Assembly: GCF_013359725.1 (NCBI RefSeq)
Contig: NZ_JABFMW010000009.1
Span: 1 to 64,000, forward strand
DNA: 64,000 bases
Origin: Pseudarthrobacter sp. C4D7
GTDB lineage: Bacteria > Actinomycetota > Actinomycetes > Actinomycetales > Micrococcaceae
Reading direction: 5' to 3'
Positions 43,516 to 52,869 of the stretch are shown piece by piece. The translations under genes were made by a program, and so were the position numbers. The notes beneath the pieces are model-generated. The model had not been told where the DNA came from, did no database searches, and saw nothing but the letters and a program-made list of their open reading frames with translations. Numbering within the stretch: position 1 is the stretch's first letter; each line of letters opens with the position of its first letter.

Positions 43516-43525
43516 GTCGCAGGGT

Positions 43526-44461
43526 TCAGGTCTCCCGCGCCGCAACGTCAGATGCCGGAACGCCTGGCTGTTCCGTTGACCGGCCCCCACCGTCTCGGAC
43601 CCCCACAGTCTCAGTCCGCTGCGTCGCTGCCCAGCTGGCCAGGACCTTCAGAGCGTCCTCGGCGGGCGTTCCGGGCTCGGCGGTGTAGATGTTGATTCGC
43701 AGGCCCGGGTCCGCTGGGAGCTCCATCGCCTCGTACGTCAGGTCCAGGTCCCCCACCACCGGGTGGTGCAGCCGTTTCCGGCCGGTGCGGTGGTACTTCA
43801 CGTCGTGCCGGGCCCAGCGGACGCGGAACTCCTCGCTGCGGGTGGACAGCTCGCCCACCAGGTCCGAAAGGTCCTTGTCGTACGGGTTCCTTCCGGCTGT
43901 GGAGCGCAGCACGGCCACAATGTCGTCCGCGCTGCGCTCCCAGTCCCGGAAGAAATGCCGGGCCTTCGGATTCAGGAACGTGAACCGTGCACTGTTGGGC
44001 GGGGCCACCGCGTCCGCCATCATGTCCAGGTACAGGGCCCGTCCCAGCTCATTGGCGGCCAGCACGTCACCGCGGTCGTTGCGGACCCAGGCGGGGGCCG
44101 CGGTGATCGCGTCAATCACCCGCTGCACGCTGGGGCGCACGGTGAGGGTGCTCCGCTTCCGCCGCACCCGCGGAGCTGCCGTGGCCGCGCGGGCCAGGTC
44201 GAAAAGGTGGGCCGTCTCGGCGTCGTCCAACTGCAGCACCCGCGCCAACGCCTCCAGAACGCTGTCCGACGCTCCTGAAAGGCTTCCCCGCTCCAGCCGG
44301 ATGTAGTAGTCAATGCTCATCCCCGCGAGCATGGCTACCTCCTCACGCCGCAGCCCCGCCACGCGCCGGTTGCCGCCGTAGGCAGGCAGCCCGGCGTCCT
44401 CCGGGGTAAGCCGGGCGCGGCGGGAGGTCAGGAATTTCCGCACATCCTCGCTGTTGGTCAT
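43526..44461 (-). CDS. XRE-family regulator with MmyB-like ligand domain
   Basis: A 311-residue regulator. The N-terminal HTH is RVAGLRREEVAMLAGMSIDY followed by YIRLERG. The C-terminal MmyB-type domain covers about 110-265 (VLAANELGRALY, HHPVVGDLDLTYEAMELP). It is divergent from the aldo-keto reductase gene with an 85-bp gap, so it probably controls the three oxidoreductase genes to its right in response to a small lipophilic ligand. The last 30 residues are low-complexity. Confidence 0.88.
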   Translation of the reverse strand: MTNSEDVRKFLTSRRARLTPEDAGLPAYGGNRRVAGLRREEVAMLAGMSIDYYIRLERGSLSGASDSVLEALARVLQLDDAETAHLFDLARAATAAPRVRRKRSTLTVRPSVQRVIDAITAAPAWVRNDRGDVLAANELGRALYLDMMADAVAPPNSARFTFLNPKARHFFRDWERSADDIVAVLRSTAGRNPYDKDLSDLVGELSTRSEEFRVRWARHDVKYHRTGRKRLHHPVVGDLDLTYEAMELPADPGLRINIYTAEPGTPAEDALKVLASWAATQRTETVGVRDGGGRSTEQPGVPASDVAARET

Positions 44462-44546
44462 GCCCCCACGCTACGCCCCGGGCAGCCAGCGAAGGAGGGA
44501 CTGGCAAGCCCTCCCACAATCCCGCGCGCCGAAATAGCGTGGAGGC

Positions 44547-45428
44547 ATGGAACTGAAACTCAACAACGGCGTCAGCATGCCGGCACTTGGCCTGGGCGTT
44601 TTCCAAAGTCCCCCGGAAGAGACGACGGCGGCAGTCCAGACAGCGCTCGAGGTGGGCTACCGGCACATCGACACAGCCGCCGCGTACGGCAATGAGCGGG
44701 AGGTGGGCGAAGGGATCCGCCGGTCCGGGCTGCCACGCGAAGAGGTCTTCATCGAAACGAAAGTGTGGGTCAGCGACTACGGCTACGACCAGGCCCTGCA
44801 CGCCTGGGACAAGGCGGTGGGCAAGCTCGGCGTGGACCAGCTGGACCTGCTGATCCTGCACCAGCCCGCGCCGGACCGGATGGAAAAGACCATCGCCGCG
44901 TACAAGGCCCTGGAAACCCTGCTCCAGGACGGGCGGGTGCGGGCCATCGGCGTCAGCAACTTCATGCCGCACCACCTGCAGCAGCTGCTCGGCGAGACGG
45001 AGACCGTCCCGGCCGTGAACCAGATCGAGCTGCACCCCTACTTCCAGCAGCGCGAGGTCCAGGCAGCGGACGCGGAGCACGGCATCCTCACCCAGGCGTG
45101 GTCCCCAATCGGCGGCATCACCTTCTATCCGGGCTGGGGTGAGAACCGGAAGAACGTCATGCGGGACCCGGCGATTGCCGCCGTCGCGCAGTCCCACGGC
45201 AAGACCCCCGCCCAGGTGATGCTCCGCTGGCACCTGCAGCAGGGCCGCTCGGCCATCCCAAAGTCCACCAACCCGGTCCGCATCGCGGAAAACTTCGACG
45301 TGTTCGGCTTCGAGCTGTCCCCGGCAGAGCTCCGGACCATCGACGCTCTGGACACCGGCGTCCGCAGCGGACCGGACCCCGAAGTGGCCCGCCCGGAGCG
45401 GTTCGCCATGGTCATCCCCGAAGCCTAA
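44547..45428 (+). CDS. aldo/keto reductase (AKR5-like)
   Basis: A 293-residue NADPH-dependent reductase with the catalytic tetrad D42, Y47, K72, H105 visible in HIDTAAAYGNE, IETKVWV and LILHQP. The late AIPKSTNPVRIAENFDVFGF is the cofactor-binding loop. It reduces aldehydes or ketones such as 2,5-diketo-gluconate-like substrates. It is followed after 13 bases by a second aldo/keto reductase gene with an AAAGGAG site. Confidence 0.92.
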   Translation: MELKLNNGVSMPALGLGVFQSPPEETTAAVQTALEVGYRHIDTAAAYGNEREVGEGIRRSGLPREEVFIETKVWVSDYGYDQALHAWDKAVGKLGVDQLDLLILHQPAPDRMEKTIAAYKALETLLQDGRVRAIGVSNFMPHHLQQLLGETETVPAVNQIELHPYFQQREVQAADAEHGILTQAWSPIGGITFYPGWGENRKNVMRDPAIAAVAQSHGKTPAQVMLRWHLQQGRSAIPKSTNPVRIAENFDVFGFELSPAELRTIDALDTGVRSGPDPEVARPERFAMVIPEA

Positions 45429-45441
45429 AGGAGCAACACCT

Positions 45442-46470
45442 ATGGAATACCGTCCCCTTGGCCGCACCGGTGTGCAGGTCAGCCCCCTCTGCCTCGGTGC
45501 CATGATGTTCGGCCCCTGGGGCAATGACGACCGCGCCGACGCCACCCGCATCATCCACCGCGCCCTGGACGCCGGGATCAACTTCATCGACACCGCGGAC
45601 GTGTACTCCGGCGGCGCCTCGGAGGAGATCGTGGGCGAGGCGATCGCCGGCAGGCGCGACGACGTTTTCCTGGCCACCAAGTTCTTCATGCCCATGGACG
45701 AGAACGACCCCAACCAGCGCGGCGGTTCCCGGCGCTGGATCATGCGGGAGGTGGAGAACTCGCTGCGCCGGCTGAACACTGACTACATCGACCTCTACCA
45801 GGTTCACCGGCCCAGCCCGGACACCGATGTGGAGGAGACCTTGGGCGCCCTCACCGACCTGGTCCGCCAGGGGAAGGTCCGCTACATCGGCTCCTCGTCC
45901 TACGGCGGCTCGCAGATCGTGGAGGCGCAGTGGGCGTCGCGCGAGCGCAATTTGGAGCGGTTCGTCACCGAGCAGCCGCCGTACTCCATCCTGGCCCGCG
46001 GGATCGAGGAGGACGTCCTGCCCACGGTGCAGCGGCACGGGATGGGCACGCTCACCTACAGTCCGCTGGCGGGCGGCTGGCTCTCCGGCCGGTGGCGGAA
46101 GGACTCCCCCTCCCGGCCCACCTCGTCCCGCCGGCCCAGCGCCCGGTTCGACATGAGCCAGCCCGCCAACCAGCGCAAGCTGGACGTCGTGGAGGAGCTG
46201 GCGCAGGTGGCCGAATGGGCCGGCGTCACCCTGATCGAGATGGCCATCGCGTTCGTCATCAACCATCCCGGCGTCACCTCCGCGATCGTGGGCCCGCGCA
46301 CCATGGAACAGCTGGAGTCCTACCTCCCCGCCGCGGACACCGTCCTGGCACCCGAGGTCCTGGACCGGATCGACCAGCTGGTGGCCCCCGGCGTCACCCT
46401 CAACCCGGACGACAACAGCTACGGCGCCTACGAACTGACAGCACACGCACGACGCCGGCAACGGGCTTAG
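45442..46470 (+). CDS. aldo/keto reductase, second
   Basis: A 342-residue AKR of the Tas/YajO type: LGRTGVQVSPLCLGAMMFG at the start, the catalytic Asp-Tyr pair in FIDTADVYSGG, Lys in LATKFF and His in YQVHRP. It belongs to a probable three-gene oxidoreductase operon with the preceding reductase and the SDR 42 bases downstream. The specific substrate is unknown. Confidence 0.92.
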   Translation: MEYRPLGRTGVQVSPLCLGAMMFGPWGNDDRADATRIIHRALDAGINFIDTADVYSGGASEEIVGEAIAGRRDDVFLATKFFMPMDENDPNQRGGSRRWIMREVENSLRRLNTDYIDLYQVHRPSPDTDVEETLGALTDLVRQGKVRYIGSSSYGGSQIVEAQWASRERNLERFVTEQPPYSILARGIEEDVLPTVQRHGMGTLTYSPLAGGWLSGRWRKDSPSRPTSSRRPSARFDMSQPANQRKLDVVEELAQVAEWAGVTLIEMAIAFVINHPGVTSAIVGPRTMEQLESYLPAADTVLAPEVLDRIDQLVAPGVTLNPDDNSYGAYELTAHARRRQRA

Positions 46471-46512
46471 CTGCCCACCCCACCTAACACTCCCCTACGA
46501 AAGGACACACCC

Positions 46513-47340
46513 ATGGCTACGTGGCTCATCACAGGCTGCTCCACCGGACTTGGCCGCGCACTCGCGGAAACAGTGCTCGCGTCCGGGCACAACGCGGTGG
46601 TCACCGCCCGGGACGTGGAGACGGTCAAGGACATCACCGCCGGCTTCCCGGACACCGGGCTCCCGCTCCCCCTCGATGTGACGGACAAGGCGCAGATCAC
46701 CGCGGCCGTGGGCGCGGCCCGGGAAAAGTTCGGCAGCATCGACGTGTTGGTGAACAACGCCGGCTACGGCTACCGGGCCGCCGTGGAGGAAGCGGACGAC
46801 GCCGACATCCGCCGCCTGTTCGACACCAACTTCTTTGGCGCCGTGGACATGATCAAGGCCGTGGTCCCCGGCATGCGCGCCAACAAGTCGGGGTCCATCC
46901 TGAACATCTCCTCGATCGGGGCGCGGATCACCCCGGCCGGCTCCGGCTACTACGCGGCCACCAAGGCAGCGCTGGAAGGCATGACCGGATCGCTCCGCAA
47001 CGAACTGAAGCCGCTGGGCATCAACGTCACCGCCATCGAACCCGGCGGCTTCCGCACCGACTTCGCCGGCCGCTCACTCACCCAGTCCGCATCCGCGATC
47101 GGTGACTACGCGGACACGGCCGGCAAGCGCCGCAAGGAAGTCGACACCGCCCACGGCAACCAGCCCGGGGACCCTGACAAGGCAGCCAAGGCGATCCTCG
47201 CCGTCGTCGATTCCCCCAACCCGCCGGGCCTGCTGGTCCTGGGCACGGACGCCTTCGGCGCGTTCGGCATGGTGGCCGACGCGCAGCGCGCCGAGCTGGA
47301 CCAGTGGCAGGAGTTGAGCACCAGCACCGACATCGACTAG
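46513..47340 (+). CDS. short-chain dehydrogenase/reductase
   Basis: A 275-residue classical SDR: TGCSTGLGRA cofactor loop (7-16), NNAGYG (about 80-85), Ser in ISSIGA and YYAATKAALEG with the catalytic Tyr-x3-Lys. The C-terminus is longer than average. It is preceded by GAAAGGACACACCC. Its substrate is not evident. It ends the oxidoreductase operon. Confidence 0.92.
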   Translation: MATWLITGCSTGLGRALAETVLASGHNAVVTARDVETVKDITAGFPDTGLPLPLDVTDKAQITAAVGAAREKFGSIDVLVNNAGYGYRAAVEEADDADIRRLFDTNFFGAVDMIKAVVPGMRANKSGSILNISSIGARITPAGSGYYAATKAALEGMTGSLRNELKPLGINVTAIEPGGFRTDFAGRSLTQSASAIGDYADTAGKRRKEVDTAHGNQPGDPDKAAKAILAVVDSPNPPGLLVLGTDAFGAFGMVADAQRAELDQWQELSTSTDID

Positions 47341-47505
47341 GCGCAGCCACCACCGAGCAGTCCCGCCCAGGTACTTTCCCGCATCACCGCGGACCAGTGG
47401 CAATACCCACATTTCCCGCCGAATATGGCCTCGGCCTTGCCGTGCGCGGAGCGGGGACAAATAGGATGGCCCGTAGGTTTACCGGCCGGAGACGAAGGGC
47501 GCCCC

Positions 47506-48279
47506 ATGATCGAGATCCTCAACCCCGCGGAGGTGGCGCGCGCCCGGGAAACCGGCGCGCTGGTGGCGGACATCCTGCAGGCCATGAAGGCCCGCGCCAC
47601 GGTGGGCACCAACCTCCTGGACATCGACCAGTGGACCAAGGAGATGATCACCGGGGCCGGCGCCGAATCCTGCTACGTGGACTATGCCCCGTCGTTTGGG
47701 CGCGGCCCGTTCGGGCATTACATCTGCACCGGCGTGAACGATGCCGTGCTGCACGGGCTCCCCCACGACTACCAGCTGGCCGACGGCGACCTGCTCACCC
47801 TGGACCTCGCCGTCGTCAAGAACGGCGTGGCCGCCGACGCCGCCATCAGCTTCATCGTGGGCGAATCACGCCCGGCGGAAAGCGTGGCCATGATCGAGGC
47901 CACCGAGCGGGCACTAGCCGCAGGAATCGCCGCCGCCGGGCCGGCCGCCAAGATCGGCGACATCTCCTACGCAATCGGCCGCGTCCTCATCGACGCGGGG
48001 TACCCGGTCAACACGCAGTTCGGCGGCCACGGCATCGGCTCCACCATGCACCAGGACCCGCACGTCCCCAACACCGGGCGGCCAGGGCGCGGCTTCAAAC
48101 TGCGCCCAGGGCTGTTGCTGGCGCTGGAGCCGTGGATCATGGCGGACACGGCGGAGCTGGTGACAGACGACGACGGCTGGACCCTCAGGAGCGCCACGGG
48201 CTGCCGGACGGCGCACACCGAACACACCATCGCCATCACCGAGGACGGCGCGGAAATCCTGACCCTGCCCTCGCGGTAA
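47506..48279 (+). CDS. map: type I methionine aminopeptidase
   Basis: A 257-residue M24 peptidase. Metal ligands are visible: Asp in TLDLAV, Asp in GVAADAAISF, His in GGHGIGSTMHQDPHVPN, Glu in ALEPWI and Glu in RTAHTEHTIAI. It removes the initiator Met from new proteins. Position 27 of the longer frame, ATG 47506, is chosen because GAAGGGCG lies upstream. It is likely an additional copy beside a ribosomal-cluster map, but that lies outside the window. Confidence 0.88.
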   Translation: MIEILNPAEVARARETGALVADILQAMKARATVGTNLLDIDQWTKEMITGAGAESCYVDYAPSFGRGPFGHYICTGVNDAVLHGLPHDYQLADGDLLTLDLAVVKNGVAADAAISFIVGESRPAESVAMIEATERALAAGIAAAGPAAKIGDISYAIGRVLIDAGYPVNTQFGGHGIGSTMHQDPHVPNTGRPGRGFKLRPGLLLALEPWIMADTAELVTDDDGWTLRSATGCRTAHTEHTIAITEDGAEILTLPSR

Positions 48280-48286
48280 GAACTCT

Positions 48287-49834
48287 TCAGCGGGACCTGA
48301 AGAGGACGGCAGCGAGGGCGCCCGCGCTGATGAGGCCTTGCACCATCACGGTGACTGGGTGGACGCCGCCAACATAAACGGACACCAGCACCGGCGCCAG
48401 CGCCAGCATGGTCACATCCAGTCCGTGGAACAGGGTGACGAGTTGTGCCTGCGGGAGCGGACCGAACGGGGTTTCAACGGGAGGAACGGACCAGTCGGAA
48501 ACGGGGCGGGCGGCCCCGCGTACGGCACCCGCCCCCATGCCAATCCCCGCCAGGGCCCCCAGCAGGATCAGGGCAGGTCCCGCTACACCCAGCAGCACCA
48601 GGACCCCGCCCAGGCACGCCATCCAGAGACTCAGCGCCAAGGCGGGCATGAGTGTCCGGCTGGCTCGGATGAAGGCCAGTGGTACCGGCAGCAGGGTATC
48701 GAGTCCGGGAACCAGGACTGTTCGGCGTGCCACCGTGCCCGCGCTGGAGGCGACGGCGCAGCCGGCGATGGCGATGACAGCGATCTGGGCCAGTGCCGGC
48801 AGCCCGTAGTCGACGAGCAGTACCGCAATAATGACCCCCAACCACACCACCGGCACCGTCAAGGACGGGTGCAGCCGGACAAAAGCCACGATGTCAGCGC
48901 GGACCAGGGCGCCGAAGGGACCCCGTGCGGGCTTGGCGTAGAAGCGTGCCGCCCTGCGGGCGTCGCCGCGCTGCCCGGCTCCGTGGAGCGACCGGAACAG
49001 TTCGTTGGTATCCATGAAGAACAGCGAGGACGCTGCGTGACCGGCCACTGCCCCGCCGCGGATCAGGTCTGCCCCGCGGACCTGGCCGGCCCGCGAGCCC
49101 ACGATGCCCAGAAGAAGGACGGCGGCCAGTACTGCGATTGCCAAGGGCCACGGCGAGGCAGCCACGCAGGGTAGGACCGCGCACGGAACCAGGGCAGCCG
49201 CTGAGGCCAGGCGTCCGGCCCGGTGGGACATGATCTCCAGCTGCATCAGCCCCGCCAAGGCGATGGCCACGACGCCGACTGCGCCGAAAGTAGCCGATGC
49301 CAGCAGGTGCCCGGGAAAGCTCCGCTCCACTGAAGTCAGGACGCTGAAGGGCAGGAACGCGGCACCTGACGCGACGCCGCCAACAATGCACCGGCGCAGG
49401 AAGGGAGGCAGGACCATCGGCCGCCGGTCCACCGGCAACGGCAGCCACCATTGCCCCTCGGGCCCCTGGACCGTGATGGGACCGAGCCGCCGGGAGAGCG
49501 TCATGACCGCGGCAAGCGCCGCGTACACCAGCAGGGCCCAGAGCACCGGAGCGGGAATCAAGGGCCAATGGCCGCTGACGGTCACGCGCCCGGCCGTGCC
49601 CCGGCTGATGATCTCACCCTGCAGACCCGCCACGAACGAGGCCGCCAAAGCAACGACGCACCCCAGGGCAAGCGCGTAGCTGTAAAGGTCCGAGAACAGA
49701 TCCCGCAATGATGTCCGGCTGCGGTTGTACCGGCGCGAGGACCGGCGGGTGAAGGCGGTGATTTCCGCGGACAGGTCCCGGGTAGGGCTGGCTGCCGCGC
49801 CGCCAACCAGTGTCCTGGCGTCAACTCCCGGCAA
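48287..49834 (-). CDS. polytopic membrane protein, ABC exporter permease-like (DUF6297 type)
   Basis: A 515-residue protein with about twelve hydrophobic segments, for instance LYSYALALGCVVALAASFVA and VVWLGVIIAVLLVDYGLPAL. It is encoded directly behind and overlapping an ABC ATPase gene, so it is the probable membrane part of that transporter. The substrate is unknown. The N-terminal 40 residues are cytoplasmic. The gene starts within the last 14 bases of the ATPase gene. Confidence 0.78.
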   Translation of the reverse strand: MPGVDARTLVGGAAASPTRDLSAEITAFTRRSSRRYNRSRTSLRDLFSDLYSYALALGCVVALAASFVAGLQGEIISRGTAGRVTVSGHWPLIPAPVLWALLVYAALAAVMTLSRRLGPITVQGPEGQWWLPLPVDRRPMVLPPFLRRCIVGGVASGAAFLPFSVLTSVERSFPGHLLASATFGAVGVVAIALAGLMQLEIMSHRAGRLASAAALVPCAVLPCVAASPWPLAIAVLAAVLLLGIVGSRAGQVRGADLIRGGAVAGHAASSLFFMDTNELFRSLHGAGQRGDARRAARFYAKPARGPFGALVRADIVAFVRLHPSLTVPVVWLGVIIAVLLVDYGLPALAQIAVIAIAGCAVASSAGTVARRTVLVPGLDTLLPVPLAFIRASRTLMPALALSLWMACLGGVLVLLGVAGPALILLGALAGIGMGAGAVRGAARPVSDWSVPPVETPFGPLPQAQLVTLFHGLDVTMLALAPVLVSVYVGGVHPVTVMVQGLISAGALAAVLFRSR

Positions 49835-50507
49835 TGGTCAGTGCCCCCTGCTCGGGCGTGACCTCGTTGACGACGTCGTCAATCACCAGGCATGTCGAGG
49901 CAACCGCCTCCAGGAGCGCAGGGTCGTGGGTAACCAGCACCACGGCTCCGCCGTCCCGGGCGTGCCCGATCAGGCGTTGCGCCAGAGCCTCCCGCATCAA
50001 CGGATCAAGCCGCTGTTCGGGCTCATCAAGGATCACCAGCGCCGAAGGACGCATCAGGCCCGCAGCCAGCAGCAGCCGGCGGCGTTGTCCGGACGACAGG
50101 GAGTCCGGCACGACGCCGGACCGGCCGGTCAAGCCAAAGAATTCGAGCTCGGCGTCGACTGCCTGGTCCGGATTCTCCAGTGAATGTCCGCGTGCGATCA
50201 GGAGCAGGTGCTCACGGACCGTCAGGGAGGGAAAGAACAGGTCATCATCGAAAACGGAGGCGACGTCGCGGCGGAACGACACGGCATCAGGGTCTACGGG
50301 GCCGCCCTGGACCCTGACCTCCCCGGCCAGCGGCAGCTGCCGTCCGGCGATGGTCCGGGCAACCGTTGACTTGCCCGCACCGTTGAGTCCCACCACTCCC
50401 AGCACCCCGCCTGCCTGAAGCCGCACCGATACCTCGCCACAGACCGGTGCGCCGGCGTACCCCACTAACAACTGCTCAACCTCGAGAACTGCCCCCACAT
50501 CAGCCAT
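49821..50507 (-). CDS. ABC transporter ATP-binding protein
   Basis: A 228-residue ATPase. Walker A is GLNGAGKST (about 38-46), the signature is SLSSGQRRRLLLAAGL, Walker B is ALVILDEPE and the H-loop is VTHD. It powers the membrane protein encoded by the overlapping downstream gene, forming a heteromeric exporter with a single known permease. No dedicated regulator is adjacent. Confidence 0.93.
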   Translation of the reverse strand: MADVGAVLEVEQLLVGYAGAPVCGEVSVRLQAGGVLGVVGLNGAGKSTVARTIAGRQLPLAGEVRVQGGPVDPDAVSFRRDVASVFDDDLFFPSLTVREHLLLIARGHSLENPDQAVDAELEFFGLTGRSGVVPDSLSSGQRRRLLLAAGLMRPSALVILDEPEQRLDPLMREALAQRLIGHARDGGAVVLVTHDPALLEAVASTCLVIDDVVNEVTPEQGALTIAGS

Positions 50508-50582
50508 CCAGCCACCCTACCGGGGTGAATTGCCGCTCGGATCCGTCGGATACCAGTGCTCGGCGCCGGGGTCGCGTCGTGA

Positions 50583-50777
50583 TTAGGAACTGCGGCCCGC
50601 GGCACGAAGCGAAAGAATGGCCTTGGAGGCGAAGATTACGCCGGCGAGCAGCAGTATCACCGCCGAGACGACGCTGTACCAGACGCCGTTGGAATTCAGT
50701 GCGACATATACGCCGACAAGAGAGAAAATAACTGCCCCCAGCGACCAAATGAGCGTTGCCCTCATGGTGTTATTCAT
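50583..50777 (-). CDS. small two-span membrane protein (64 residues)
   Basis: MNNTMRATLIWSLGAVIFSL opens a first membrane segment and SVVSAVILLLAGVIFASKAI forms a second. The sequence is well composed for a small integral membrane protein and the gene stands alone. The function is unknown. Confidence 0.6.
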   Translation of the reverse strand: MNNTMRATLIWSLGAVIFSLVGVYVALNSNGVWYSVVSAVILLLAGVIFASKAILSLRAAGRSS

Positions 50778-50796
50778 GGCATCAGCCTAAAGGATG

Positions 50797-50846
50797 CCGT
50801 CATTTTCCGAAGCCGTCTGCACAAATGTCCAAAGTCCTCTGCACAG
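50797..50846 (-). repeat. IS-end-like repeat, copy 1 (short)
   Basis: On the minus strand two 22-base units stand side by side: GTGCAGAGGACTTTGGACA and GTGCAGACGGCTTCGGAAA. Related units occur in the copies at 52.7 and 57.5 kb. It lies directly behind the C-terminal recombinase fragment. Confidence 0.6.
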
Positions 50847-50855
50847 CCGTAACTT

Positions 50856-51187
50856 CTACGTGGACCGTCGTTGGAGTTCGCGGTACACCGTGGTCCTGGA
50901 CACTCCGAACAGCTCCGCGAGTTCCGCCTGCGTGTGCTCCCCTGCGTCGTGCAGTGTGAACAGATGCTTCCGCTGCGGCTTGGACAACTTAGTCTGCTTT
51001 CCTTTCAACCCCCCCCCCTTCGCCTTAGCGACAGCCATTCCCTCGCGGGTGTGCATCCGGATCAGGTCCGCCTCGAACTCCGCCACCATCCCCAGGACGT
51101 AAATAGCAGCCGGCCCACGGGGTCATTCGGATCGTGCGTGCTTACGCCGAGACTGAGCAGCACCCCTTTGGCCGTGAGTGCCCTGCA
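50856..51187 (-). pseudogene. serine recombinase (resolvase/invertase) remnant 1
   Basis: The C-terminal part reads MVAEFEADLIRMHTREGMAV, then a K-rich linker and the HTH TQAELAELFGVSRTTVYREL. Upstream, in another frame, CRALTAKGVLLSLGVSTHDP and NDPVGRLLF continue the same protein. A single missing base near 51100 (TTTACG where TTTAACG is expected) breaks the frame. The N-terminal catalytic half with the active Ser is absent. This is a dead fragment of a resolvase gene. Confidence 0.75.
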
Positions 51188-51327
51188 CGCAAGGTAGCGA
51201 AGATCAGGATGCCCATGGCCGTTGCAGTGAACGAGAGGCCGTTGGAACCCTGAACAGCGAGAACTACGGAGACGACCAGGACCACAACTGCAACGACGAG
51301 TAGTCCCCATCGTCCGGCAGTCATCAT
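51142..51327 (-). CDS. possible truncated small membrane protein
   Basis: From the ATG at 51327 the frame encodes MMTAGRWGLLVVAVVVLVVS followed by a second hydrophobic stretch, TATAMGILIFATL. After this the frame runs into recombinase-remnant sequence (RAGHSRPKGCCSVSA), so the natural C-terminus seems to have been replaced by insertion of the element. CTGGGAAA precedes the start. The remainder of the longer upstream frame is not credible coding sequence. Confidence 0.35.
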   Translation of the reverse strand: MMTAGRWGLLVVAVVVLVVSVVLAVQGSNGLSFTATAMGILIFATLRAGHSRPKGCCSVSA

Positions 51328-51542
51328 TTTCCCAGTTCTGTGGGCTTTTGGATCATGCCATTTTCGAACCAAGCCAGCGGTATATAGGAGCATGCCATGC
51401 CGCGAGCCTACCCACTCGGGCATCCAACGCAAGTCACAGCCGAAGTATGCGGCTCGCAAAACGTCCCCGTAAGCCGGTTGCTTTCCGGACGCTTCAGCGC
51501 CCGGAACGGGATCCTTCACCGAACACCGCAGCGTCGCTCGGT

Positions 51543-51875
51543 TCACTTCGATTCGAAGGAGATGGTCTCTGTGGTCGCGTCTTCGACTGCAGGCTTCCCG
51601 TAGATCAGTGCATACCGGGAGTATGGCTCTAGCTGATCGTCTTTGGACGTATGGTGATCCCTCCAGCGCAGGAAAATCTCGAAGGGATTTCTTCCCGCTT
51701 TGCTTCTTGCCCATGCAATGACGTCCGTGACTTCTCTGGCATCGGTGATATCCCATTCATCAACGAGCCACGCGAAATTCATGGCCGGCGGTGGAAACCA
51801 AAGACGCACTCTGTAGCTCGGCGGTAGATCGCCACCTCCGACGGAGTCATCTGGAGCAGCTCGCACAATTCGCAT
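51543..51875 (-). CDS. hypothetical protein (110 residues)
   Basis: A coherent globular sequence with SYRVRLWFPPPAMNFAWLVD, DEWDITDAREVTDVIAWARS and RNPFEIFLRWRDH. It has no signal peptide or membrane segment. It resembles short orphan or immunity-type proteins that gather around mobile elements, but no family was recognised. Confidence 0.6.
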   Translation of the reverse strand: MRIVRAAPDDSVGGGDLPPSYRVRLWFPPPAMNFAWLVDEWDITDAREVTDVIAWARSKAGRNPFEIFLRWRDHHTSKDDQLEPYSRYALIYGKPAVEDATTETISFESK

Positions 51876-51996
51876 GGGCCGAGCCTACGCCGCGAAGTCG
51901 AAAGCAGGTGGCCTATGCACCATCGGCTTACGGAGAGACTGAACCGCGGTGGGAAGCTGTTGCCTCTTTAGCCACGACTTCCTCTCAACGACGCAA

Positions 51997-52521
51997 TTAA
52001 AGGTTCCGGGTAGCCACCAGTCGTTCCACGGCTGAGGTGCGCTCAAGGTTGTTGAGTCCGACTTGGACGGCTACTGGCGGGTTGACGTGTCTGTAGAGCT
52101 CGATGCCTGTTCCGTTGACCTTCCAGAGGGCAGACGCGTTGCCGGCTGGTTGTATCGAGTCGTCCAGTGGTTCTCCGAATTTAGCGAGGATCAGGGAGTG
52201 TACGGAGTCGAATAGATCAAAAGGTGGCGTGGCTGGACTGCGCGGCTCTTGTTCGAGGAAGAGGCTGATTCCAACCAGTTCGCCCTCGTGTGCCATCCAA
52301 GAGCCGACTGGAGTGGTCGATGCAGAATCAGTGATTATCCCTCCGACTACTGCCGGTGATGCTCCCTTCTGGGGAGCTCCGGGGAGTTGCCCCAGTCCAA
52401 GCATCTGAAAGTAGCTATCTTGTTCGGCTTCCGTGGCGGGCCAGCCGGACGACGCGACCAAGGTGATGAGAGCCAACACCTGTTCCGGAGCCCGTTCACG
52501 GGCGTTGTCCTTGTCTTCCAT
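51997..52521 (-). CDS. hypothetical protein (174 residues)
   Basis: An acidic soluble protein starting MEDKDNARERAPEQVLALIT, with SWMAHEGELVGISLFLEQEP and a C-terminal ALWKVNGTGIELYRHVNPPV. The ATG at 52521 is preferred over the GTG two codons earlier. Its composition is less GC-rich than the core genes. I recognise no domain. It could be an immunity-type protein left in a decayed mobile region. Confidence 0.55.
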   Translation of the reverse strand: MEDKDNARERAPEQVLALITLVASSGWPATEAEQDSYFQMLGLGQLPGAPQKGASPAVVGGIITDSASTTPVGSWMAHEGELVGISLFLEQEPRSPATPPFDLFDSVHSLILAKFGEPLDDSIQPAGNASALWKVNGTGIELYRHVNPPVAVQVGLNNLERTSAVERLVATRNL

Positions 52522-52699
52522 GCCCACACCATACGTTGCCTTGAGCGGGAAGATGCCGAAGATCCGTCAACGCAATTTGGAGGAGGACCTGGACGTGCCC
52601 CAATCGGGGCACATGGTCCCGCCTTGGGGCATGACCACAGCGTCCCGTAAGCCGGTCGATCAGCGTGCACAAGGAGGTGGCTGGCAGGGTCCGCACGGT

Positions 52700-52833
52700 T
52701 GCTGTCATTTTCCGAAGTCGTCTGCACGAACTGCCTTGGAATTCCGGGCGTTGTGTAGTCGAGTATGGATATCTGGTTTCCGAAGTCCCCTGCACAAAGC
52801 GTCACTTTGATCGGGAGTTGCCTGCACGGAACG
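52700..52833 (-). repeat. IS-end-like repeat, copy 2 (inverted relative to copy 3)
   Basis: On the minus strand three units starting GTGCAG can be read: GTGCAGGCAACTCCCGATCA, GTGCAGGGGACTTCGGAAAC and GTGCAGACGACTTCGGAAA. The outer end on the + strand is TGTCATTTTCCGAAG. The same order is found on the + strand at 57.5 kb. The multiple internal repeats resemble the ends of IS21-family elements; this is a suggestion only. Confidence 0.65.
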
Positions 52834-52869
52834 TCAGCGTCAGGTTGGGGGGTGTCCCTATGCTTTTCG

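Noticed and set aside
52496..52795. 99-residue frame between the hypothetical gene and IS110
   Set aside because: It is made mostly of the IS-end-like repeat and unrelated sequence with no coding character.
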